From positions 44,559,733 through 44,623,732 of the forward strand of contig OX393561.1 in the NCBI GenBank assembly GCA_947652115.1: 64,000 bases of DNA, given 5' to 3'. The stretch comes from Blastomussa wellsi. Taxonomy: Eukaryota > Cnidaria > Anthozoa > Scleractinia > Plerogyridae. The translations under genes were made by a program, and so were the position numbers. Of this stretch, positions 45,307-55,438 are shown piece by piece (the first letter of the stretch is position 1; each line of letters opens with the position of its first letter). The notes below the pieces were generated by a model. That model was not told the DNA's origin. It did no database searches and saw only the letters and a program-made list of their open reading frames with translations.

Positions 45307-47590
45307 TTATCGTCTGAAATTTGGTTTGCTGCCCTTGTCTTCACTTTGTCCTTGGCAGATTTGCATGGCGGTGCGACAAAAGCCTTGAGTATCTCTTATG
45401 AATTGTAGATCGTCCTGAAACGACAATACAATTATGAAGCTGAAAGATTGTTACAGCGTCATCTAAACTATATATGAATTTCTGATCAAATTTTGCTCCG
45501 AAAAGAATGTAGGGCGATTATGATATGCAAATAAAAACTTAATTTAAATAAAAGCAGATCTTGAAAAGAGAGTTACGAGGTCAACCTCTGTAAACAAGTC
45601 GCTTAAAGAATATAATTAAGATTAAAAATAAGATAACAAATAGCAATAATAACAGAATTAAAGTCTGAAAGGGGAAGGCTATCGGCTTCTACCAAGTCTC
45701 TAGGTAATAGACCTTTTTAGCTTCGTTTGTTTGTTGCCCCATTTCAGATCACGTGATGATACCCGTGAGACTTATTGCTTTCAAATTCAAACAAATCCAC
45801 GCTGAAATGAATGAATAATTTCCAAATGGACAAAGGAGTAATTCTCGGGAGAGCATCACATGATCTGAAATGGGCAATTTACATACGTAGCTAAAAAGGT
45901 CTATTCTTTCCAAAGTCTAATTCTGGCAGGATTGACATAAAGTTTAATTTGCAAGAATGATAAGTCCCCGTCGACTGCGAATTTGATAAAAATATTCAAA
46001 TTTCAACATAATAGCCAAAAAGTACGCTACAACACTCCACTGAAGATACAGTAAGATGATACTGCGCATGCCTGCGTTTTTGAAGTGACCAAGTTCGGCT
46101 TATTATGTTAGCCAGCCCAGTGCACGTGAAGTTTTCACAGGTTTAAGGAAAATAATCTTTTAAAGAATGTTCTAAAGGCTCAAAAGACATTATTATAATC
46201 TGCGACTTTCACCAGAAGTTTGCTTTGTAAACGATATCACCGGTTGATGACAGATTGATGATAGGTCTGTGCTGAAGCCTTTTCCTTTTGTATTCAGTAC
46301 GAAGCGAAAACTGGGCATAGTCTCGGCATCGTCTTACATTTTTTGTTAAATATTGATAACTGAGAGGCTTATGGTACTTTGCGAAACGAAACGAAACGAA
46401 ACGAAACGAAATGGTACTTTGCGAAATGGTACTTTGCGAAATGGTACTTTGCGAAATGGTACTTTGCGAAATGGTACTTTTCACAAATAAAAAGTGCAGA
46501 AGATCTTTTATAACACCCGAAAGATTCAAGTACCTCTATAGTTGTCTTATGTGGGGTCCGATCCGTATTGTCCATAGTGTCTGAAGTCCAGTCCAAAGGC
46601 CTGTTCAATTTTTCCAGTGACCACGCAAAACAAGATGGCAGCCAACGCACTCTCACTCTGAACGTAGCGTAACAGGGAGCAGAGTGTTGCTTCTGGTGAA
46701 TAAGCCTACCTATGAGAAGCGGGCCACCGCTGAGAGGTCAAATTTCGCGGAAATATCCGAGGCCTTCGCGATCGAAATCGGAAGGAGAGAGCGCCATGAA
46801 CGATCGATCGAAGCCATGCTGCCGGTGACAACACGAGTGAAGGATGAGAGAACACGCCAACGGGTTAGCAGAAGTTATTATTCGCAAAGTACCGTTTCGC
46901 AAAGTACCGTTTCGCAAAGTACCGTTTCGCAAAGTACCATTTCGCAAAGTACCATTTCGCAAAGTACCATTTCGCAAAGTACCATTTCGCAAAGTACCAT
47001 TTCGCAAAGTACCATTTCGTTTCGTTTCGTTTCGTTTCGCAAAGTACCATAAGCCTAACTGAGAAACTTCTGACAAAATCCTTTTACTAATACTAGGCAG
47101 CGAGATTAACTTACCGCCAGGTATTGTTTATGCAATTTTGACTATCCTCAGAGTTTTCAACTGCCCCGCAAGAAAACCTTTTTCGGAGATGCGACTTAGA
47201 TGTTAAGGCTCCAAAAATAAATAAATAAATAAATAAAAGCTTGATACGTCGAATGACCTCCAGTATGTGTTGATTGATAAAGGGTTTTACGTTATTACAA
47301 GCGGAATTGAGAGCAACAAAGTTAGCCAAGTTTATGAACAATCCTGATGTTTTAATGAAAGGAATTGGAAGTAGACTAGAATAGTTTGACAGCAATTTTT
47401 TATGCTAGCTCGCTTATGATCAAAATCACTCTGTGATACAACGTAGATACAAATACAAAGGAAATGACAACTATTTTACCTGTAATATTTTAGATCTCTT
47501 TCCAATTTGGTTATTATAATGTATAGCCTCTGAGGAACTTAAGATGCAGCACAGTACGACAATAACAACAGCAACAAACTTGAGTTTCAT
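45307..47590 (-). CDS. Secreted peptide precursor, family copy 3
   Basis: Exons 47590-47480 (37 codons) and 45414-45307 (35 aa plus stop); intron 2065 nt, phase 0; 72 aa. Exon 1 encodes MKLKFVAVVIVVLCCILSSS, then EAIHYNNQIGKRSKILQ. Exon 2 reads DDLQFIRDTQGFCRTAMQIC, then QGQSEDKGSKPNFRR and stop. The signal peptide core, SSEA, GKRSK and the GFCRTAxQICQGQS block are the most conserved parts. The intron is longer than in copies 1 and 2, partly because a MITE (45706-45905) and a foldback element (46366-47055) lie in it. The C-terminus ends at Arg-Arg, where copy 1 continues with a Cys tail. AATAAA at 44910-44905 is conserved but now sits beyond an inserted MITE. Confidence 0.74.
45706..45905. 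repeat. MITE in the intron of peptide copy 3
   Basis: Termini AATAGACCTTTTTAGCT and AGCTAAAAAGGTCTATT are perfect inverted repeats. A subterminal pair CATTTCAGATCA / TGATCTGAAATG follows. 200 bp, no ORF. Confidence 0.85.
46366..47055. mobile_element. Foldback element with 15-bp subrepeats in both arms and 9-bp target duplication
   Basis: The ends are GGCTTATGGTACTTTGCG and CGCAAAGTACCATAAGCC. Each arm has a run of AAACG pentamers and then a tandem array of the 15-mer AAATGGTACTTTGCG: about five units on the left, about ten in inverse orientation on the right. The 9-bp TAACTGAGA stands immediately on both sides (46357-46365, 47056-47064). The central part (46481-46870) is unique sequence with no recognised gene. 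Arms made of short subrepeats with a 9-bp duplication are the form of Foldback/Mutator-type elements. Frames that read through the arms are artefacts of the repeat. Confidence 0.88.
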
Positions 47591-47673
47591 GGCTTGTATC
47601 GTTACGTTTTCAGCGTTTGAATACTTCCAACCGCGATCTACTTCCTTGTGTAAAAATTGCTTGACCTTTCACG

Positions 47674-47683
47674 ATATTTATAG
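47674..47683 (-). promoter_or_regulatory. TATA box of peptide gene copy 3
   Basis: CTATAAATAT on the minus strand, about 85-95 bp before the start codon; flanked by AGACGCT as in copy 2. Confidence 0.7.
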
Positions 47684-47699
47684 AGCGTCTGGTTGTCCT

Positions 47700-50301
47700 C
47701 TTATGAAAAGAGACGTGACTGAATTTTGTAAATAGAAGGAAGTACTTTTCCACCCTCTATAATTAATTGCGTCTAGATAAGTTGTCCTATGCCTAAAGGT
47801 AATTGTTAAAATAAATCCGTTGATTTGACTAGAGCAGATGTTTTTAATGACTTTGAAAAGACGAGATATTTTGAGTGGTAACTCATTTTCGGTTATTGCC
47901 GGTATTGTGAAAGGGGTGAAACAATTCATTAGGCAAGACGCCGATACTTCAGCACAAGAAGTAACATATTCCTTGAATACAAGATTTCTTCGAAGCTTCG
48001 TTTTCAGTATCTTTTTTGAAAAAAAAAAGCCTGGATCAGTTTGACCAGGATGCTAATGGTGTAACAATAAACATTAGCGAGTCGAGGCTTAAAAGGCTTC
48101 AATAATTATCATTAGTAGAAACTCAGCTGTGTTCTATTTAAAATGCTTGAATCTGATTGGTTCTCCCACTGTTTTCTATTCACCGATAGAAAACGATCGC
48201 GCGCGTGTTGCTGTTTGAAGGCAAGATTTTTCTTGATTTTTCGCTTAAAAATACATAAAATGGTAGCTTTTGGAATGCAATCCTTTAGAGTTTCTATTAA
48301 AACAATTAGACTACTCGCCCTCGTTTCTATGAGCGATGGTCAAATCGGCTGCGGCTCGTTGACTATTCGCTCATAGTAAACTCGGGCTCGTAGTCTGTTA
48401 ATTAACGTTCAGTCATGATGATCTTAAGCCATTTAATTTACAATAGTCACCTGATCATGAGCGAAGCTGAAAGATCATCACATTTATAGAAAAATGTAAA
48501 AAAAATAGAAAAATAAGCAAACATTGTAATCTTTATCTCTGTTTATTTTGTTTGTATGGCTGACGTTTCCCTCGCTGTGCTTTCAATTACTTTGCCGCAT
48601 ATTTGCAGATAGTAAATATCTGGTGTGGCATAGTCTAAAAATAATTTTCTTTGTTTCCCTAATATATCGTAACTTTTCTTGGAAGTTGTAAAATCGAGCC
48701 CGTTTGAAGAATAAAACGTCTATCTTTACAAAAATGTTACTGTCATCATTGCATGTTAACGTATATTTTCGACATTTGTGTTTTGATCGAAAACGTTTTT
48801 CTGTGTCAAAAATTCCAAGAGCGTTAAATGGACTGTTTCCAGTGTCAGGCTCAACTGTTAATTTAAAGTAAAGTAGCGAAGACCGAAACAATAAATTATA
48901 TTTACAAAACATCGATGCACAGCATACAGGGATAATTCACAAATAATCGGACGTTAACTCTTGCACTTTAATTACGGTTTTTAACCCATAACAAATTAAA
49001 ACCCATAACAAATTAAAAGCAAAAAAGCGATTGAACTCAACAAAATTTCACTGTCCACATGGATATAAATCATTGAATTCATTGGTGTTTTTTATTGGAT
49101 GTAGAATCGAATTTCTGTACATCGCTTTTAAACTAGACGAATCCAATATTTAAGCAATAGACCACACTTTCTATGGGTTTATAGGGGTAATAACCCACGC
49201 GGGATGTTTGGGAGAACACTCGAAAAGTTTGTAAGACGCGCGATTTTTCCGTGGGTTTACCGGCACAATAAACCATAGCTGATTGACCAATCAGAGCACG
49301 CGCATTTATTTTGTTATTATATAAATATACATATGCTAGATTTCATTTGTTCAATATGTGGTTTGTAACCCATAAAAACTAAAAATGGCGGATCGATGTG
49401 AAATGTCTGCTAAATTAAAGCCCCGCAGTTTTCCTCTTTGTCTCTTGGGACGACCCACACCATAGAGTGGTATATAATTAAATTCTAAGGCGATATAGTG
49501 TTAATGAGAAATGACAAACTGATGCTAAGACGGTGAAAGTAATCCTGATTTAACTTGTAAACAAACGACGCCTTGGTCGACCTTGGTCTTTTGATATTTA
49601 CATTTAACAAAAACGGCCAGTTTTTCAATAGCTCTGCTGATTGATCCAGAGATCCAGGGATTAGTTTGTTGCGTCAGTAGAAGAGTCAGTCGTGAAACGT
49701 TGATTTTCCTAACACGTTATAAAATTTTCTGTGAATATTTGCTACAATTAATGAACAAAATCAAGAAGCTAACTCAACGATTTAGTTTATTTTTTGCCAG
49801 GTCAAAGATGGCTCAAAGCGCAACACGTTTAGCCGTCATTATATGAAAATATTCCACCCGAAAAGTGTCTGTAAGTAGAGAAAAACTTCAACATTTTACA
49901 ATTTCACCTTATTGTCGAGCGTGATCTTGCAATCTTTAAACAAACTTGGTGGCGCTCAAAATAGTTTTGTAATTTAACAGGCCAAAGATGGTACTAGGAA
50001 TCACGCCACGTTTCCGGGCACCGAAAGCCGGAGCAGTTTGCGACTAATTGACCGAGGGAACTTTTAACGGACACTTCCGTTTTCTCTTTGGAGACGTTTT
50101 CCATGTCCATTAGAAATATAATGCCTTTTATCCAGAAATAATGAAGGGTTCAATTATCCACTTTTTTCGCTATATTGATATTAATTACAACTAGCTTCTG
50201 TTTTAACCATGGGCGTATACAGCTATTGTTGAGAAATAGTTTGTTTGAAAATACTTTAATGAAAGCATACCTGGAGTATCAACACATGGCAGTATCAGTT
50301 T
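47700..50301. other. Upstream duplicated flank of peptide copy 3
   Basis: No gene is supported. It parallels 36.1-38.3 kb in order and sequence at low similarity. A stretch near 49190-49310 with GGGTTTATAGGGGTAATAAC and GTGGGTTTACCGGCACAATA looks like an interspersed repeat. Confidence 0.5.
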
Positions 50302-50467
50302 TAGTATTTTCCTGCGTTTGACAGCGGAATTAGCAGGAAAATATGCTCTCATCGTTATCTTTGTTTGTTGTGCGTTGGTATGTGGGGTATTTTGGCGGGT
50401 GTATATATATTAGCCGTGAAAGAGTGGGTCTTTCATCTCGGTCTCGCTTTCCGGCGTTCGTGTTTTG
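50302..50467 (+). repeat. Split direct repeat A1
   Basis: 166 bp, identical as far as I can read to 54004-54169. It forms the left end of the Ngaro/PAT-like element. It contains a TATA-like GTATATATATTAG near 50400-50412 and ends 3 bp before the gag start, so it is the likely promoter and leader. Confidence 0.9.
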
Positions 50468-50470
50468 GTG

Positions 50471-51193
50471 ATGGAGAAAGCAGAGCTGATTGAAATTTTG
50501 GCGAAGTCTCAAGAGAAGATTTTGAGTTGCGTTGATTCTAAATTGCAAGATCTCAAGAGAAGCATTTCTGAAGACCAGGAAGACTGTGTTCGGTCTGTTG
50601 TGAAAAAAGTAAAAGAAGATCAGTCGATTAGTTGGAAAAAAGTCGGCAACGAAAAGCAGTTTAAGTTTAACGACTCCTTGGAAACCAAACTCGATTCGGC
50701 CATTGCTGCCATTGACAAGAAGAAGCTGGATAAAGCCAGGCAGGAGTTACAGGAAGGTAAGAAACTTTTGGCTGAGCGGCAGAAATTGATTAAGCTTGCC
50801 GATCGATCAGAGTGTGGTTGGGCTACTGTTTCAGCGTATTTGGCCGATGATTTAGCAGATACTCCGGACGATGAGCGGCGTATTTCCAAGGCTGAAAAAT
50901 CCGCTAAGAAGGCTTGGGACGCCAAGAAAGAGAAATCGCGGTCCAGATCTACGGGGTTTAAGTCCAATTACTCTGCTCCCAGTAATGATTATTTGCATTT
51001 GCGTTCCTCTACTGACAGTTCTTTGCAGTCCTTTCAGAAGCCCTTTCAGTTTCGGCAGGCCAACTTTATCCCAGGGGTTTTCAGAAGAAGAAATCAAGCC
51101 GGAGTTTGCTTTGCGTGTGGATTGGAAGGACACTGGAGAAGAAGCTGCCCCAACGTCAGGTCCTTCACACGATCAGATAAGTTTAGCAAGTGA
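50471..51193 (+). CDS. Gag-like ORF1 with CCHC zinc knuckle (Ngaro/PAT-like element)
   Basis: 240 aa from the ATG at 50471, directly after the A1 repeat. The N-terminal half is charged and helical, with many Lys, Glu and Gln, and probably forms coiled coils for multimerisation (about residues 5-130). A Ser/Arg/Lys-rich stretch (about 140-165) follows. Near the C-terminus CFACGLEGHWRRSC is a C-x2-C-x4-H-x4-C zinc knuckle, the nucleic-acid-binding motif of Gag nucleocapsid. The next ORF overlaps its 3' part in another frame, so the polymerase is probably made by frameshifting or re-initiation. In the DIRS element at 1-5.7 kb the gag lacks this knuckle. Confidence 0.85.
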   Translation: MEKAELIEILAKSQEKILSCVDSKLQDLKRSISEDQEDCVRSVVKKVKEDQSISWKKVGNEKQFKFNDSLETKLDSAIAAIDKKKLDKARQELQEGKKLLAERQKLIKLADRSECGWATVSAYLADDLADTPDDERRISKAEKSAKKAWDAKKEKSRSRSTGFKSNYSAPSNDYLHLRSSTDSSLQSFQKPFQFRQANFIPGVFRRRNQAGVCFACGLEGHWRRSCPNVRSFTRSDKFSK

Positions 51194-53126
51194 TGCATTT
51201 GAATTTGAGAGCTCTTCTGAATCTACTTTATTTAACGTTGGCTCTCTCAAATCTCACGTTGATTTTTGGTCGAATTCTGTTCAGGCTTCGGATTTCATCA
51301 TCAGTACCATTGTTGATGGGTACAGAATTCCTTTTTTCGATTTGCCGGCAAGTTATGCTATTCCTAATCGATCTTCTGCTTTTAAGTTTAAGGATTTTGT
51401 CAATGAAGCCATTTCTGAATTAATTGAGCGTGGATGTGTTATGGAAGTTGACATTCCGCCCGTGTTCATTAATCCGTTACACGTTGTACAGCAGTCCAGT
51501 GGGAAATGCAGGCTTATTTTGGATCTGTCGTATTTAAACAAGTTCGTTTGGAAGCAGTCGGTTCGTTATGAAGATGTTCGTACTGTGTTTGATTTATTTC
51601 ACTCGGGTTATTTTTTCTTCACTTTCGATCTCAAATCCGGTTATCATCACGTTGAAATATTTCCTGATCATCGGCAATATCTCGGTTTTTCTTGGCGGTT
51701 TGATTTTGGTGTCAAATATTTTGTTTTTTCGGTTTTGCCTTTTGGCTTGTCGTCAGCCCCTTATATTTTTACCAAGTTAGTGCGGGCGCTTGTTGGCTAC
51801 TGGCGGGGTCTTGGTCGTCGTGTCGTTATGTTTCTTGATGACGGTATTGGCGGCGCTCCTGATTTCATCGCTTGTCAGGAAGTTAGTCGTCTTTGTCGTG
51901 TCGATTTGGAAAAGGCAGGTTTCTTTGTAAACGACCAAAAATCTGTGTGGATTCCAGCTCAGGTTGGTGTTTGGCTGGGTTTTTGTTTGGATTTTAGTCG
52001 TTGTCTCATTTCCATGCCGAGTGCTAAAATTATGAAGCTTAAGGAGAGCATTTCGCGCATTCTTTCGCAACGTTTTGTAACGGCCAAGGAACTTGCCAGC
52101 GTTGCTGGTCAGCTTATTTCTATGTTTTTGGCTATTGGCAACACTGCGCGTTTGATGTCTCGATCAATGTATTCCCAGATTTCGGAGCAAGTATCTTGGT
52201 TTTGCCCTTTTACTCTTCATGACTCGGTCAAGAGCGAGTTAGTGTTTTGGCTTTCAAATTTGGATCAGCACAATGGGCGTCCTATTTGGTTCAAGTCCAG
52301 TACAGTAAGGATTGCTTACTCGGATGCGAGTGACACTGGTTATGGCGGCTACATTGTTGAACTTGGTCCTCAGGTGGCCGCGCAAGGTGTTTGGTCTTCG
52401 GACATGGCGAATCAAAGCTCAACGTTGCGTGAGATTTTAGCTGTTCGTAAAGTTTTAGAATCTTTTGCCGCTAAGTTGGCGGGGTTGTGTGTTAAATGGT
52501 TCACCGATAATCAGAATGTTGCCCGTATAATTGACATCGGTAGTCCAAAATTGCATTTACAAGAAGAAGCCAGGCGCATTTTTCATATTTGTGTTTCTCA
52601 CGGTATTTCAATTGAGCCCGAATGGGTACCTAGGGCCAGTAATGAGCAAGCTGACTATTTGAGTCGTATTGTTGACCCTGACGATTGGTCTGTTAGTCTG
52701 CCCATTTTCCAGCTTTTGAATTCTAGATGGGGGCCCCACACTGTTGATCGTTTTGCTGATGAACATAACTGTTTATTGCCCAGATTTGATTCCAGGTTTT
52801 GGAATCCTCTTTGTGAAGCCATGGATACTTTTACAAGATCGTGGGAGTTCGAGAACAACTGGCTTTGCCCGCCGCCTCATTTGGTTGTGAGAGCGCTCAG
52901 GCACATGAGATCATGTTGTGCAGAAGGGACTTTGATTACTCCTTTATGGCGATCCGCTCCATTCTGGCCTCTTCTTACTTCCGACGGTCTACATTTTGCA
53001 TCTTTTGTGGTGGACTGGATGGATCTTCCTCCTTTGAAGTCGACGTTCTGTCCCGGTCGTCACAGTCATGGTTTTTTTTTTTGGCAGGGAAGATCTTCAC
53101 TTCAGAGTTTTGGCAGTTCGCATTAA
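50871..53126 (+). CDS. Reverse transcriptase/RNase H polyprotein (Ngaro/PAT-like element)
   Basis: The frame is open for 751 codons; its first about 100 overlap gag and the real start is probably near the gag stop or by frameshift. Reverse transcriptase motifs in order: CRLILDLSYLNKFV, FTFDLKSGYHHVEI with the first Asp, LPFGLSSAPYIF, and VVMFLDDGIGG with the catalytic Asp pair. RNase H motifs are IAYSDASDTGYGG, STLREILAVRKVL and VKWFTDNQNVARI, with SNEQADYLSR at its end. The C-terminal region (TVDRFADEHNCLLPRF, NWLCPPPHLV, SAPFWPLL) is shared with DIRS/Ngaro polyproteins. After a run of 11 T (53071-53081) the usual ending (HFRVLAVRINF) is in another frame that stays open to 53214. The frame given here therefore ends early, most likely through a one-base slip. 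Confidence 0.88.
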   Translation: MSGVFPRLKNPLRRLGTPRKRNRGPDLRGLSPITLLPVMIICICVPLLTVLCSPFRSPFSFGRPTLSQGFSEEEIKPEFALRVDWKDTGEEAAPTSGPSHDQISLASDAFEFESSSESTLFNVGSLKSHVDFWSNSVQASDFIISTIVDGYRIPFFDLPASYAIPNRSSAFKFKDFVNEAISELIERGCVMEVDIPPVFINPLHVVQQSSGKCRLILDLSYLNKFVWKQSVRYEDVRTVFDLFHSGYFFFTFDLKSGYHHVEIFPDHRQYLGFSWRFDFGVKYFVFSVLPFGLSSAPYIFTKLVRALVGYWRGLGRRVVMFLDDGIGGAPDFIACQEVSRLCRVDLEKAGFFVNDQKSVWIPAQVGVWLGFCLDFSRCLISMPSAKIMKLKESISRILSQRFVTAKELASVAGQLISMFLAIGNTARLMSRSMYSQISEQVSWFCPFTLHDSVKSELVFWLSNLDQHNGRPIWFKSSTVRIAYSDASDTGYGGYIVELGPQVAAQGVWSSDMANQSSTLREILAVRKVLESFAAKLAGLCVKWFTDNQNVARIIDIGSPKLHLQEEARRIFHICVSHGISIEPEWVPRASNEQADYLSRIVDPDDWSVSLPIFQLLNSRWGPHTVDRFADEHNCLLPRFDSRFWNPLCEAMDTFTRSWEFENNWLCPPPHLVVRALRHMRSCCAEGTLITPLWRSAPFWPLLTSDGLHFASFVVDWMDLPPLKSTFCPGRHSHGFFFWQGRSSLQSFGSSH

Positions 53127-53214
53127 TTTCAGATCCGCTCGCTTTTTCAATGCTGGCTTTTGCACCAGTGATCTTGGCTCGTGTGCGAAATGTGGCTCTG
53201 TTCGTGTTTGGTAA
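53071..53214 (+). pseudogene. Out-of-frame C-terminus of the RT/RNase H protein
   Basis: Downstream of the T11 run, the frame one base away reads EDLHFRVLAVRINF and stays open to TAA at 53212-53214. This is the ending expected from related elements, so the T run probably gained one base, or the assembly did. Confidence 0.6.
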
Positions 53215-53280
53215 GTAGTTTCATAGTTATGGGGTATAATCTAGGTGACCTTTTGTTCGGGGGTATTTTTATTTAGTCTA

Positions 53281-53650
53281 TAGCCAGTGGGTGGCTGTTG
53301 AATAGTAAGGCCAGTGGGTGGCTGTTGATTAATAAGGCCAGTGGGTGGCTGTTGATTAATAAGGCCGGTGGGTGGCCGTTGATTATAACGCCAGTGGGTG
53401 GCTGTTGAATAATAAGGCCAGTGGGTGGCTGTTGATTAATAAGGCCAGTGGGTGGCCGTTGATTATAAGGCCAGTGTGTGGCGGTTGAATAATAAGGCCA
53501 GTGGGTGGCTGTTGATTAATAAGGCCAGTGGTGGCTGTTGATTTTAAGGCTAGTGGGAGGTTTTTTGATTAATGGGGCCAGTGTGTGGCTGTTGATTTAT
53601 GAGGTCAGTGGGTGGCCTTTGATTTATGAGGTCAGTGGGTGGCTCTTAGT
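53281..53650 (+). repeat. Minisatellite inside the Ngaro/PAT-like element
   Basis: About thirteen copies of a 27-28 bp unit beginning GGCCAGTGGGTGGCTGTTGA, with variants. Later units are diverged and single relatives appear near 53715 and 53770. It lies between the polymerase ORF and repeat B1. Confidence 0.92.
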
Positions 53651-53912
53651 TTAGTTTATGGGTAGTCTTCGCTCTTCGTGTAGTTGAAAGATCAGGGAGT
53701 CGCTTTGAATTCTTTTTAGCCAGTGGGTGCTTATGTTATTAGTCTGTTGTTAGCCTTTATCGCCTGTTCTTAGCCTTTGGGTGGTTTAACTGTAGTTTAT
53801 TCTTTGCTTATATCGATCTTTCGTTCTGATTTTACCTTTTGCTTGTTGTTTTGTTCCTTTACTGTTCGCTAGATTTCGATTCCCGTTCTCGGGCTCTCGT
53901 GTGTATCTACAT

Positions 53913-54003
53913 GCTGGTCTCGAAGCGAGCAGCACCCAAGTTAGGCTTGTGTGTTTCTTTTTGGGGGACGGGGGGTTTTGGCGTTCTATGATTTAGAGGA
54001 GAG
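53913..54003 (+). repeat. Split direct repeat B1
   Basis: 91 bp from GCTGGTCTCGAAGCGAGC to TTTAGAGGAGAG, matching 55439-55529 with one visible mismatch (GGCTTGTG against GGCTGGTG). It adjoins A2. Confidence 0.9.
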
Positions 54004-54169
54004 TAGTATTTTCCTGCGTTTGACAGCGGAATTAGCAGGAAAATATGCTCTCATCGTTATCTTTGTTTGTTGTGCGTTGGTATGTGGGGTATTTTGGCGG
54101 GTGTATATATATTAGCCGTGAAAGAGTGGGTCTTTCATCTCGGTCTCGCTTTCCGGCGTTCGTGTTTTG
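54004..54169 (+). repeat. Split direct repeat A2
   Basis: Second copy of the 166-bp A1. It carries the same TATA-like stretch (about 54102-54114), 140-150 bp before the recombinase ATG. It could thus drive a separate recombinase transcript. Confidence 0.9.
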
Positions 54170-54252
54170 TTTTTATTGTATCATATATTTTTGTTGCCGT
54201 GTGTCCTTTTGTTTTCCTCTTTTTTCTTTTTGTAGATGTTTTTAAGTCCGCC

Positions 54253-55239
54253 ATGTGGTCGAACCTTCAGGCCGCGGTTCCTCGGGACGACTTTGAGTTA
54301 AGATTGTTAGCCGATTCGCTTCCTGATGTGGCTTTGGCGGGAAGAGCTTCCAGTACTGCTACCAAGTATTCCGCGACCTATGCCAGATGGAAGCGTTGGG
54401 CGCGCGATCAGGGCTTGCCAGCATTTCCTGCGTCTCCTTATCACTTCGCTCTCTATTTGCGTCACTTGATGGCGGAAGCTAGGACCGCTGCTCCCATAGA
54501 GTCTGCCATTCATGCCATTGCCTGGGTGCACCATTTGGCTGGGGAGAGATCGCCTTCAGAGCACCCGTTGGTGAAGGATGTTCTTGCTGGTGCTCAGCGT
54601 CTTTTGGCCCACCATACGTGCAAGAAGGAACCTATTACCGTTGCTTAATTGGAGCAATTAGTTAACTCTAAAGCCCTGTCGATGGCTTCGTTATATGACA
54701 TTCGTTCTGTTTTAATTTGTCTGCTGGCCTTTGCAGCTTTTCTTAGATTTGATGAGCTTGCGAAATTAGTTCGCTCAGATGTTGAAATCGATAGTGAGAA
54801 GTTACAGTTGTTCATTGAGTCTAGTAAAACCGATAAATACAGGGACGGTGCATGGGTTGTTGTAGCTGTTACAGGGAAAGTTACCTGTCCTGTTAACATG
54901 ATGAATCGGTATCTCGATAAGGCTCAGCTTAGTCACGACAGTCCTCTTTTTTGCCAGTTAACTAGAACCAAATATGGCTACAAGGCTAGAGCTAGAGGTC
55001 TTAGTTACACTAGGCTAAGAGAATTAGTAATTGAGGTTTTTAGAGGCATTGTTCCTGATTTAGCGCGTTTTGGAACTCACAGTCTTAGGAGTGGCGGAGC
55101 TACTGCTGCAGCTAATGCCGGTGTTCCGGATCGTCTCTTTTTACGTCACGGTCGCTGGTCTAGTGCTTCCGCCAAAGATGGCTATGTCAAAGATTCTCTC
55201 GCTTCTCGTTTGTCTGTTTCTAAGGCTTTAGGCATTTAG
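54253..55239 (+). pseudogene. Tyrosine recombinase of the Ngaro/PAT-like element, interrupted by one stop
   Basis: Starting at ATG 54253 the frame encodes 131 aa of SAM-like core-binding domain ([29 protein letters not shown]) and reaches TAA at 54646-54648 just after KKEPITVA. The same frame continues without change to 55239 ([12 protein letters not shown] onward). The catalytic part is complete: Arg in [10 protein letters not shown], Lys in [10 protein letters not shown], His-x-x-Arg in [13 protein letters not shown], and Tyr in DGYVKDS. A single nonsense codon thus separates two otherwise good halves. Read-through or a sequencing error would restore function; as written it is broken. A pyrimidine tract and TTTTTGTAG at about 54205-54236 before the start look like a splice acceptor. 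Confidence 0.82.
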
Positions 55240-55427
55240 GTTTTTGTTTTTGTTGGTCTTGCCCGGGGGACCGTCCGATTTGGGGTTCAGCTGGCCTGGG
55301 GTTTTCCTCTTAGGGGCAAGTGGGCGTACGGAGAGGTTTTTCACCCAGCTGTTGTCCCACAACCCCATTTCGGTAGCTTTTGCTATGCTTGTTATGCTTG
55401 TACGTGGTTTTTACCTTGCTATAGTGC

Positions 55428-55433
55428 AATAAA
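55428..55433 (+). promoter_or_regulatory. Polyadenylation signal of the Ngaro/PAT-like element
   Basis: AATAAA six bases before repeat B2, downstream of the recombinase stop. It would place the RNA end inside B2. Confidence 0.55.
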
Positions 55434-55438
55434 CGAAC

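Noticed and set aside
46209..47076. Overlapping open frames on both strands with SQSTISQSTI or FAKWYFAKW repeats
   Set aside because: They only translate the 15-bp subrepeats of the foldback element, which has no stops in several frames.
53281..53650. Regularly spaced repeats resembling a CRISPR-like array
   Set aside because: Units are directly adjacent without unique spacers and lie inside a eukaryotic retrotransposon; it is a minisatellite.
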